Shown here piece after piece: positions 19,157-26,872 of a DNA stretch of 36,043 nucleotides. The position numbers were made by a program, and so were the translations under genes. Source of the DNA: an uncultured Collinsella sp. (GTDB taxonomy: Bacteria; Actinomycetota; Coriobacteriia; Coriobacteriales; Coriobacteriaceae); assembly GCA_902493375.1 (NCBI GenBank), contig CABUPH010000019.1, forward strand, positions 1 to 36,043. The letters are read 5' to 3'. Below the pieces are notes generated by a model that searched no databases, was not told the origin of the DNA, and saw only the letters and a list, made by a program, of their open reading frames with translations. Positions within the stretch are counted from its first letter, which is position 1. Every line of letters starts with the position of its first letter.

Positions 19157-20304
19157 AAAGGCTTTCGCTGCAATGGCGCATAACGATTATGACGGCACTG
19201 CTCACGTGTGCGGCGTGCGTACTGACGAACTGCCTGGTCGGCTATACGGGCATGCGCTATATGGATGCCATCGGCAGTGACATCTCGGCCTTTAACGCAA
19301 CTGGCGAAGATTCGCCCCAGGCGTTCGACCCAACGAAAGCGACCCTCGATGACGAGGTCACGATCGTCGTAAACGACGCACAGGAGTCTTTTGGCACGAC
19401 AGCCTGGCGCATCACGGCTGGAGTCACACTCCTTGGCGGCGTGCTGGCATACTTTGTGAGCGGCCGTGCACTCAAACCGCTACGGGCTTTTGCAGCCCAG
19501 GTTGAGCGCGTGCAGCCTGACAACCTAAGCGAAATTAAGCTCAGCAAAGATGTACCCACCGAGCTACAACGATGCAGCGCCTCTTTCAACGACATGATCG
19601 CCCGTCTTGGTGAAGGGTTCTCTGCACAGCGTCAGTTTACCGGCAACGCCGCACACGAGCTGCGCACCCCGCTCGCCCTTATGCAAGCACAGATTGAACT
19701 ATTCATCTCCGAGCACTCCGGTTTGCAACCCGAAACAGCCGAGCTGCTCGGCCTGCTACAAGAACAAACCGAGCGCATGTCTCGAATGACCAAGGTATTG
19801 CTCGAGATGAGCGAGCTCCGCAGCGTTCCTTGCGAGGACGATGTGGAACTTGGTCCCTTGTCCGAAGAGGTCCTCACCGACCTTGCGCCACTTGCCGAAA
19901 ATAAGGGCATAGCCCTCAATTGTGCTGGAGACGCTTTAGTAATCGGGAGCGACACGCTCCTCTATCGGCTGGTGTTTAACCTGGTCGAAAACGCCATCCG
20001 TTACAGCCGCCCCAGCTCGGCTGTCAACGTCTCCATCAGCGACAGCGACAGCCACGTGCTCCTGCGAGTCAAAGATGAGGGCCCGGGAATACCCAAGCAG
20101 TACCGTGAGAGCATCTTCCAACCGTTCTTTCGCCTAGATAAATCCCGCAGCAGGGCATACGGCGGCGCAGGACTCGGGCTAGCACTCGTTTGGGAGATTG
20201 CAGCGCTTCACGGTGGCGCTGTAGAGGTCGAAACAAGTTCCGAGAACGGGACTACCATGCTCGTAAGCCTTCCAAAACGATCTGCAGCGTTAACCGAACA
20301 GTAA
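19153..20304 (+). CDS. Sensor histidine kinase partner of the OmpR-type regulator
   Basis: 383 residues, start overlapping the regulator stop (ATGA). TM1 at about 11-33, a short extracellular loop of about 50 residues, TM2 at about 86-104, HAMP (about 105-155), HisKA with GNAAHELRTPLALM (phosphoacceptor His168), and HATPase_c with LVFNLVENAIRYS, DEGPGIP, FQPFFRLDKSRS and GGAGLGLAL. The small extracellular loop has no recognisable sensor domain and its only cysteines near the membrane are in TM1 (Cys19, Cys22, Cys27). A redox or envelope signal through the membrane helix is conceivable given the neighbouring thiol-redox operon, but this is speculation. Inner-membrane protein. Confidence 0.92.
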   Translation: MKRLSLQWRITIMTALLTCAACVLTNCLVGYTGMRYMDAIGSDISAFNATGEDSPQAFDPTKATLDDEVTIVVNDAQESFGTTAWRITAGVTLLGGVLAYFVSGRALKPLRAFAAQVERVQPDNLSEIKLSKDVPTELQRCSASFNDMIARLGEGFSAQRQFTGNAAHELRTPLALMQAQIELFISEHSGLQPETAELLGLLQEQTERMSRMTKVLLEMSELRSVPCEDDVELGPLSEEVLTDLAPLAENKGIALNCAGDALVIGSDTLLYRLVFNLVENAIRYSRPSSAVNVSISDSDSHVLLRVKDEGPGIPKQYRESIFQPFFRLDKSRSRAYGGAGLGLALVWEIAALHGGAVEVETSSENGTTMLVSLPKRSAALTEQ

Positions 20305-20372
20305 AACGAAAGGGGTCCCGAGCAACAGGAGTACAATTGCTGCTATTGTTGCCAGCTGTTGGGAGATGGAAG

Positions 20373-21377
20373 ATGGACTGCGATGGCTACCCATGCGTTC
20401 CCATGCCGTTGATGTGCACCGCCTTTGTGCCGGGGCAGATTGACGCTGCGGTTGCAGGCATTTCCGACCCCGATTCGCGCGCCATTGCCACGGCAGAAGC
20501 GCTGTACTTTCGCGGACAGGCCGCCCTCGCTGCCAAGACGGCGCGCCCCTATCTTGACGCCACCGATCCCGCACTGCGCTATTCTGCATGCTTTATCTGC
20601 GGATACGCCAGTCTGTCACTCAACCGTATCGCCGACGCCCGCCGGTGCCTTGCTGGCATCCTCGATACGCCGGCTGACGAGGAATCGCCCGCCGTCCACG
20701 CCACGCATATCCTGTTCGCCTCGGCCGCGAGCGTCCTGCTGCACTTGCCTTCCCCGTATTCTGCCGAAGAGTTTTATCCACTTGCGGCGCATCTGCCCGA
20801 AGGCCTGCGCCTGTTCGCCAGCTACGTGATGGCGCATGCCCTGTACCTGTGCGGCGAATATGGCCGCAGTCTGGGCATGGCGGAAAACGCCCTGATCATG
20901 AAACAGGGAAGTTATCCCATCTCAGAGCTGTTCCTGCACCTGGCAGCTTCCATGGCATGCATGAGTCTCAAAGACGTCGACGCCGCAAAAACGCACTTCG
21001 GAGCCGCTTGGAACATTGCGCGCCCCGACGGCCTTATCGAGCTCATTGGCGAGCACCACGGCCTTTTGCAGGGACTCATCGAGGCATGCCTAAAATCGCA
21101 ATACCCTGACGATTTCGCACGCATCATCGAGATCACGTATCGATTCAGCTACGGCTGGCGACGCATCCACAACCCCGATTCGGGCGAGGACGTAGCCGAC
21201 GATCTAACGACCACAGAATTCACCATGGCCATGCTCGCCTGTCGTGGGTGGACCAACGCCGAAATCGCACGCCACATGGAAGTATCGCCGGGCACCGTTA
21301 AAAACCGCCTATCAGGAGTGTATGCCAAGCTTGGTATCGGAACTCGCGCCGAGCTGGTTGCCCACATGTTGCGCTAG
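20373..21377 (+). CDS. LuxR-type helix-turn-helix transcriptional regulator with helical (TPR-like) N-terminal domain
   Basis: 334 residues from the ATG at 20373, preceded by GGGAG seven bases upstream; the frame runs further back into the kinase gene only as an overlap. Residues 1-270 are Ala/Leu-rich paired helices of tetratricopeptide style (AEALYFRGQAALAAKTARPYL, CFICGYASLSLNRIADARRCL, AHALYLCGEYGRSLGMAENAL). The last ~57 residues are a LuxR/GerE DNA-binding domain: LTTTEFTMAMLACRGWTNAEIARHMEVSPGTVKNRLSGVYAKLGIGTRAELV. No receiver or ATPase domain is present, so the input is unknown. It ends 157 bases before the large surface-protein gene on the same strand, which makes that gene a likely target. 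Many such orphan LuxR proteins occur in Coriobacteriia. Confidence 0.85.
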   Translation: MDCDGYPCVPMPLMCTAFVPGQIDAAVAGISDPDSRAIATAEALYFRGQAALAAKTARPYLDATDPALRYSACFICGYASLSLNRIADARRCLAGILDTPADEESPAVHATHILFASAASVLLHLPSPYSAEEFYPLAAHLPEGLRLFASYVMAHALYLCGEYGRSLGMAENALIMKQGSYPISELFLHLAASMACMSLKDVDAAKTHFGAAWNIARPDGLIELIGEHHGLLQGLIEACLKSQYPDDFARIIEITYRFSYGWRRIHNPDSGEDVADDLTTTEFTMAMLACRGWTNAEIARHMEVSPGTVKNRLSGVYAKLGIGTRAELVAHMLR

Positions 21378-21398
21378 AGGCCAGACTACCCAGCATAT

Positions 21399-21428
21399 CG
21401 AAAGCGCCCCGGGGGCCTGACGCTTTCG
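21399..21428 (+). terminator. Hairpin after the LuxR-type gene
   Basis: CGAAAGCG (21399-21406) pairs with CGCTTTCG (21421-21428); a CCCC/GGGG pairing can extend it. It follows the regulator stop by 21 bases and has no T-run, so the large surface-protein gene may be partly insulated from it. Confidence 0.45.
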
Positions 21429-21534
21429 CGCGCTCAATTTGGACATTTTGACCCTTGAACGGCACTACCGCCACGGGGCGCCTTCTCGCAAAATTGGATT
21501 ATTTCCACCGATATTTGCGGGATGGGAGTCCAAG

Positions 21535-24500
21535 ATGCTTGATCGCCGTTCGTTACTTGTTGCCGGAGCGTCCTCGCTAGCGAGCATTATGTTGCCCCGC
21601 GTGCCAGGAAGCGAAAATGCCTTTCTGCTGCCGTTCGCGCCCACCGCGGCCTATGCCGACGAAGAAGACCCCTTCAGGGTGCTCGTTCTCTCGCGCACCA
21701 TGTTCGGTGTGGTCGTGGTCGACGTCGCCAACAAGAATACGCCCATCACGGGTGCCCAGGTCACGCTCACATCGCGCTATGCCGCAGGCAAGCAGCTCAC
21801 CGCCACTACCGATGACGAAGGCACGGCCATCTTTGAGGTCGCGCCGCTTTCGGAAGGCTACGTGGACGAGGCGACGCTTCTCGACGCGTACGACTTTAAC
21901 GGCGGCATTTCCATTAGCATGGCGGGCTACCGCGATGTCGAGATTCCCCTCGCGCGTGTCCAAGGCGGCACCGCCATTACCGCACCCACACGTCCGCTCT
22001 CCGATGGCGAGCCGTACTTTCGACAGCTCACGTTCGACGAATGGGACATCCAGTACGCCGACGCCACGTTTATGGCAATGCCAGCGGACGAAGCAGCAAA
22101 CGACCAGCCCAACACGCACGCTTTTACCGTGCAGGCCCATCTGCCGCAGGGCGGGCAGGCAACGTTACATATCAATAAAGTGATGCCCGCTGCGGGCAGC
22201 TCATCCGAAACCGTCACACAAATTGGCCAAGTCAAGGCCAGTGCATCGGGCGCGGATAATCTGGCGACGTTCACGCTCGAAGACAAGTTCCTCGATACGA
22301 CATCGGGCCTTCTGGAAGAAGGGTGCAAGCTGCGCTTCGTCCTCGACTATCAGGGCAAAACCTACACGCTCTCCTCCCCCATGGCCGTTGTCACCGCGCC
22401 GGCCGCAAAGGCGGAATCGGGCTCGACCACCATCATTCCCACCACTATGGACCAAGAGATCACTCCGTTTGATTTCCCCGCAGCGTTTCCCGGCATCGGC
22501 GGCAATAAGTTCACGTGCTGGATGCCCACATTTCCGATCCTCTTCGATTTCTCGTTTGCTGGATACGTGCTGTTTGGCGGAGGATACAAGCCAGCCAGCT
22601 ATATGAACGATTCGGGCAACCCTGATCCGGAATACTGGAAGAAATCGTCGCGCGAGTCGGGCGCCAAGCAGGCAAACCGCTATCTCGACGAGATGGAGGG
22701 GAAGTGGAATCAGTACAAGAGTATGAGTGCCGGTTCGGGCACCGATCCAAGAAACACCAAGCTCCTTCGCCACCATTGCACGCCGCTGTTCACGATGGAT
22801 ATCGCCACACAGCTGTACGGCTCGCTCGCCTACGATTGGGTGGGCAAAACCTGGGGTAACAACAACGACCCCGCATACGGCAATATTAAGGCCCTCTTCC
22901 AGGTAAGAACCGACCTCAATTGGACCGAGCAGTTTACCCTAGGACCGGTGCCGTTTTTCCTAAACGTCAACCCCTGGGTGCTGGCGAAGCTGGCGCTCGC
23001 CGTGGGTGCCCACACGCACGGCAGCGGCGCGGCGTTTTTTAAAAACATTTCGCTCGACTATTCCAACACGTCGGGCTCGTTCACCATCCAGATCGGACTT
23101 GCCGTCACCTTTGGCGCCGGCGTTGCAGGCGTCGCTTCGTCTGCCGTGCGCGGCGCCGCATCCCTCACGCTGTTCATTGGGTACGAGAAGGCAGATGGAC
23201 ACCAGCTTCCGCGGCTGCGCGTAGGTGCAGACGTCGATGTCGACGTGATACTCCAGTTCGTAATGTTCAAGTGGACCACCAAGGCTTGGTCGGGGTCGTG
23301 GCCCACACTCATCGATTCGTGGAATATGTCGGTGAACAATGGCGACCAGTATGTGCTCCAGCGTTCCGAGCTCGCATTGGGTGGGGATACGCCTTACACG
23401 CTGGATGCCCGCTTCGGCTCGGCCGGCAGCATCGAGGCGGGCGGCGTGCCGCAATTTATCGCATCGGCCACCATCGTCACCAACGCCGAGTTGCTCGCAC
23501 GCGCCGAGGTTAAGGCCACTGCCGTAAACGCCGCGCCTGTCGTGCGCGATTGGGATCAAGCGGTCACGCGCATTGAGCTCGAGGCGGATTCAGAAAGCGA
23601 CGACACGGGACAGATCGAGCATTTCGTCCATGCACTGGTAGAGAACGACGAAAACGCCGCGCCGATGTATGAGTACACCTACATCGGTCAGTCAACGAAC
23701 GCCGTTGCGGACCCGAACGCCAATTCTGCCGGCGTGTCGGAGGACGAGCGTGGCGGCATAAAACCCTCGAGCGACAACGTGCTGTTTTCCGGCGTGCTCA
23801 GCGAAGCCCACATGAAGCTAACGATGATTGCCGGCGTAGAATGCCTGTTCCGTATCGCCTCGGTGCGCTACGGCGACAATGGCCGCTCGCGCCTGGTGGT
23901 GCACACAAAGGCAAACGGCACGTGGTCCGCTCCCACGCCCGTGGACTTTCCCCTTGGGTTTGGCGAGGGCGACGTGGAGCGCGACGGCATATTCGATTAC
24001 GACTTCGACGTGGTGGAATATACGGACGGAAGAGGAAACCAGGACGCCTACGTGCTGCTGGTCTCGGGCGAGCGCCCCGCCGGCGACAACACCCTTTTCG
24101 ATACGGCAAGCACAGCCGGCATACTGTCCGTCGTGCGTCTGCGCATAAGTAATGACGAGATCCGCGTGGTGTCGCATACGTCATGGCGCAGCATCTCGCG
24201 CGGCCGCCTGCAAGAGGATGGCTACCATTGCCTGCAGTGCCCGCGTATCACGGTAGGCAAGGCGCTGGTCAACGGACGCCTGTCGGGTGTCTACCTCCAC
24301 CGCCGCGGAGCCACCGCAGAGAAGGCGCTCGGCAGCGAGGCTGAGGTTACGCTGGAGTGCTTCACCCTGTGGTCGGACGTTTCGGGCGACAGCCTGACGT
24401 TCCGCCAAGTTCTTCGCTTTCCGCAGGCACCGTCGAGTATCGAGCTGAGCGAGCCCGAGAATATCAACGGCAAAATGGTGGTGCCCGTTGCGTACGAGAC

Positions 24501-25902
24501 TGCAGGCGGTTGCGGCTGCGCATCGTACGCCGTGATCGGCCAGTCCATTGCGGGTTGGGGCGTTATGCCACCAGACGCCACGGTGCCCCATGCGGTGCCG
24601 TGGCCACAACATTCGGGCTTTTTGGCCACCGTCAACGAGCAGCTGCAGCATATTACTTGGACGCGAGGCGCATCGGCATTTGCAACGCAGCCCGTGGGTG
24701 CCGCAGGCTGTGGCCCGGCATCGTTTAGCGTAAGCAACAACGGCAGGTGCGCGCTCTATGTAGAGAACACCGATGGCAAGGTGGGGCAAACCTACGACGA
24801 AGAAGGCAACCCGGTAGCAGTGATGGGCAAGCACTTCCGCATCTTCGCCAGCACCTTGGCAGGCGATCTGTTCACGGAGCCGTTCGTGATGTGCGAGCTG
24901 GACCATCCCGTCGATCAGATAACGACATTTTTGACGTCGGGAGGCATGCTCTCCGCGCTCGCCACGCACATTGTGAGCGCGGAGAAGAGCGAGGCAGAGC
25001 TGCACGGTATCGAAGTGCCTCTGGTGGCGTGTGCCACTCCGACGGGCGCGGTCGCTACCTCGGGCGCGGTGGTGCCCGGAGCAGCAGGCGAATCCTTCAT
25101 GGTCACGGTGCGAAACGACGGCAACACTTTGCTGACTGCCGGCACGATCGATCTGTACCGAGAGGGCTCCAGCCAACCGTTCTCCAGCGCATCCATCGGA
25201 TTCGGAGCGAACGTACGCATGGCTTCGATCTACGATCCAGAGCTTGCCGAGGATGCTTCGACCAATGATATGGCACGCGTGAAGTACGCGCTCGAGACGC
25301 TGGGCGCACGTTTTGCGACGCACCCGCTGGTAGCCGACAACGGCAACGCCGTGCTGGCACCGGGCTGCACGGCACAGTTCCGCATGAGCTTCGCCATCCC
25401 CGAGAGTTGGAGCGACGAAGTGGGCAAACGCGTAACGCTGTATGCGAAGGCACGTAATCTGGTGGCGCTCGATCCCATAACGCTCGAGGAAATTCGACCG
25501 GGCGCAAACTCGGCGCTGGGTGCCGTACTGCACGAGCTTCATGTGCCCGACGCGGCATGCGAACGCTCAGAAGCTCAGGTCGGTGTATGCGACAGCGCGG
25601 ATACGACAGGACTTCACGACGCCCCGATGACAGTAGACGGCGATGGTGGCTCGAGTGGCGGCGGTACTGACGAGGGCGGCGGCTCCGGCGGAAGCAGCTC
25701 CGGCAGTGGCAAGGACCACGGCAATAACAAGCGCTCCGGAAAAGCGGGCGCGCTTGCGGGCACGGGCGACAGCAACGTCCCCCTAACCGCAGCCGCAGCA
25801 GCGCTCGCCGCAGTTGGTGCCGGCCTTGTCGCCTACAGCGCCCGCCGCACGGCGCTCGAAAAAGACACCGCCAATGAGGTCGATTCGGATAGGCCTCGCT
25901 AG
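21535..25902 (+). CDS. Large surface protein with twin-arginine-like leader and LAGTG sortase-type signal
   Basis: 1,455 residues from the ATG at 21535 (GGGAG six bases upstream; an earlier ATG at 21439 lacks a site). The leader MLDRRSLLVAGASSLASIML has a twin-arginine motif and a mild hydrophobic stretch, with probable cleavage after AYA before DEED. The next ~110 residues resemble a carboxypeptidase-regulatory-like beta fold (NTPITGAQVTLTSRYAAG... DDEGTAIFEV). I recognise no domain in the long middle, which is rich in beta-strand-like and Asp/Gly segments. A Gly/Ser linker (about 1370-1405) leads to LAGTGD at 1407, a hydrophobic helix, SARR and a 17-residue tail, the layout of a variant LPXTG cell-wall anchor. 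It is likely anchored outside the cell, and its function is unknown. The LuxR-type gene upstream may control it. Confidence 0.82.
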   Translation: MLDRRSLLVAGASSLASIMLPRVPGSENAFLLPFAPTAAYADEEDPFRVLVLSRTMFGVVVVDVANKNTPITGAQVTLTSRYAAGKQLTATTDDEGTAIFEVAPLSEGYVDEATLLDAYDFNGGISISMAGYRDVEIPLARVQGGTAITAPTRPLSDGEPYFRQLTFDEWDIQYADATFMAMPADEAANDQPNTHAFTVQAHLPQGGQATLHINKVMPAAGSSSETVTQIGQVKASASGADNLATFTLEDKFLDTTSGLLEEGCKLRFVLDYQGKTYTLSSPMAVVTAPAAKAESGSTTIIPTTMDQEITPFDFPAAFPGIGGNKFTCWMPTFPILFDFSFAGYVLFGGGYKPASYMNDSGNPDPEYWKKSSRESGAKQANRYLDEMEGKWNQYKSMSAGSGTDPRNTKLLRHHCTPLFTMDIATQLYGSLAYDWVGKTWGNNNDPAYGNIKALFQVRTDLNWTEQFTLGPVPFFLNVNPWVLAKLALAVGAHTHGSGAAFFKNISLDYSNTSGSFTIQIGLAVTFGAGVAGVASSAVRGAASLTLFIGYEKADGHQLPRLRVGADVDVDVILQFVMFKWTTKAWSGSWPTLIDSWNMSVNNGDQYVLQRSELALGGDTPYTLDARFGSAGSIEAGGVPQFIASATIVTNAELLARAEVKATAVNAAPVVRDWDQAVTRIELEADSESDDTGQIEHFVHALVENDENAAPMYEYTYIGQSTNAVADPNANSAGVSEDERGGIKPSSDNVLFSGVLSEAHMKLTMIAGVECLFRIASVRYGDNGRSRLVVHTKANGTWSAPTPVDFPLGFGEGDVERDGIFDYDFDVVEYTDGRGNQDAYVLLVSGERPAGDNTLFDTASTAGILSVVRLRISNDEIRVVSHTSWRSISRGRLQEDGYHCLQCPRITVGKALVNGRLSGVYLHRRGATAEKALGSEAEVTLECFTLWSDVSGDSLTFRQVLRFPQAPSSIELSEPENINGKMVVPVAYETAGGCGCASYAVIGQSIAGWGVMPPDATVPHAVPWPQHSGFLATVNEQLQHITWTRGASAFATQPVGAAGCGPASFSVSNNGRCALYVENTDGKVGQTYDEEGNPVAVMGKHFRIFASTLAGDLFTEPFVMCELDHPVDQITTFLTSGGMLSALATHIVSAEKSEAELHGIEVPLVACATPTGAVATSGAVVPGAAGESFMVTVRNDGNTLLTAGTIDLYREGSSQPFSSASIGFGANVRMASIYDPELAEDASTNDMARVKYALETLGARFATHPLVADNGNAVLAPGCTAQFRMSFAIPESWSDEVGKRVTLYAKARNLVALDPITLEEIRPGANSALGAVLHELHVPDAACERSEAQVGVCDSADTTGLHDAPMTVDGDGGSSGGGTDEGGGSGGSSSGSGKDHGNNKRSGKAGALAGTGDSNVPLTAAAAALAAVGAGLVAYSARRTALEKDTANEVDSDRPR

Positions 25903-25951
25903 CTCTCAGTTACCTTTGCGAGAGACGCCGACTCGGCTCATCGAACATCAA

Positions 25952-25987
25952 AATGGGCTGGTTCTGAATACCCAGAGCCAGCCCATT
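25952..25987. terminator. Bidirectional terminator between the surface protein and acetyltransferase genes
   Basis: A 15-base-pair stem with one G-T pair (25952-25966 with 25973-25987, core AATGGGCTGG) and a six-base loop. On the minus strand it is followed by TTTTGATG, a short T-run, and so serves the acetyltransferase gene best. On the plus strand it lies 50 bases after the surface protein stop. Confidence 0.65.
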
Positions 25988-26077
25988 GCGCATTAGATGT
26001 CGCCAGCGGAGTCGAGCTCGGCTTCCTCGCCCCGCATTCCACCGAGGACAGTGGAGCACTATCGTTTAAGGGCTTCG

Positions 26078-26638
26078 TTATTGTTCGATGGTCTTCTTGA
26101 CGACTGCGGGGACGCCTGCCGCCACCACGTTGTCCGGAAGGTCTTCCGTCACGACGCTGCCCGCGGCAATTACGCAACCGCTGCCGATGGTAACTCCCTG
26201 CAGCACTGACACGTTCGCGCCAAACCAGCAGTTATCGCCGACAACGATGGGCAGAGCCTTCTCGAGACCCAAGTTGCGGTCCTTTGCCTTTAGGGGGTGC
26301 GAAGCGGTGTAGAAGCCGCAAAACGGCCCGATAAACACGTTGCCACCAAAGGTGATAGAGCCGCCGTCCATAAAGTAGCAGCCATGGTTTACAAAACAGC
26401 CCTCACCAAAGGTCGTCTTGCTCCCGTAGTCAAAGTAGGCAGGCGAAAGGACCGTCAGCCCCCCGGGAAGATCGGTATCGAGCAAGGACTTCAAAGCATC
26501 GAGCTGTGCGTCGCTTCCAGGTTTTGCCATATTAAAGTCATAGCAGAGCGCCTCCGCCTTCGCGCGTTGCGCCAGGAGCTCCTCGTCAAAGTTGGCATCA
26601 TGCCACTCACCGCGCTCCATCTTCTCTTTCTCGGTCAT
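26078..26638 (-). CDS. Sugar O-acetyltransferase (maltose/galactoside acetyltransferase family)
   Basis: 186 residues, GAGGGGG five bases before the ATG. It has the N-terminal Maa-type helical cap (MERGEWHDANFDEELLAQRAKAEALCYDFN), then a left-handed beta helix of hexapeptide repeats (FGEGCFVNHGCYFMDGGSITFGGNVFIGP), catalytic His114 in FYTASHPLKAKDRN, and the end IGSGCVIAAGSVVTEDLPDNVVAAGVPA. The family transfers acetyl from acetyl-CoA to the 6-hydroxyl of glucosyl, maltosyl or galactosyl compounds and acts as a cytosolic trimer. The exact sugar cannot be told from sequence. Gene length and motifs are typical. It diverges from the topoisomerase genes. Confidence 0.9.
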   Translation of the reverse strand: MTEKEKMERGEWHDANFDEELLAQRAKAEALCYDFNMAKPGSDAQLDALKSLLDTDLPGGLTVLSPAYFDYGSKTTFGEGCFVNHGCYFMDGGSITFGGNVFIGPFCGFYTASHPLKAKDRNLGLEKALPIVVGDNCWFGANVSVLQGVTIGSGCVIAAGSVVTEDLPDNVVAAGVPAVVKKTIEQ

Positions 26639-26675
26639 TGCGCCCCCTCAAACAACATGCAGTCTTGATGCGGCA

Positions 26676-26705
26676 ATTCTACCAGCCGATAAGCCACGGT
26701 TTTAA
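26676..26705 (-). promoter_or_regulatory. Candidate promoter of the acetyltransferase gene
   Basis: On the minus strand TTAAAA (26700-26705), 18-base spacer, TAGAAT (26676-26681), about 38 bases before the ATG at 26638. The -10 matches five of six and the -35 four of six consensus bases. Confidence 0.4.
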
Positions 26706-26872
26706 CACGAGCACCACACCGCGCAGGGAATGACCGCAGAAGCCAAAGGTGCCCGACTCAGAACTATTGTTCGATGGATTTCGTGTTGGGTGGAATCGTC
26801 TGTGGGCTGGGCTATGCTACCTTGACTATCTATATGACTTAAACGCAGCAAAGGAGCACCGAGAGAGCGAGT

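Noticed and set aside
24181..25542. A 453-codon minus-strand frame inside the surface protein gene
   Set aside because: Arg/His/Cys-rich antisense shadow with no ribosome site.
26786..26850. Promoter boxes upstream of the topoisomerase genes (TATGCT, TTGACT, TATATG)
   Set aside because: Several partial boxes are present but none pairs with a partner at 16-18 bases, so no single promoter can be chosen.
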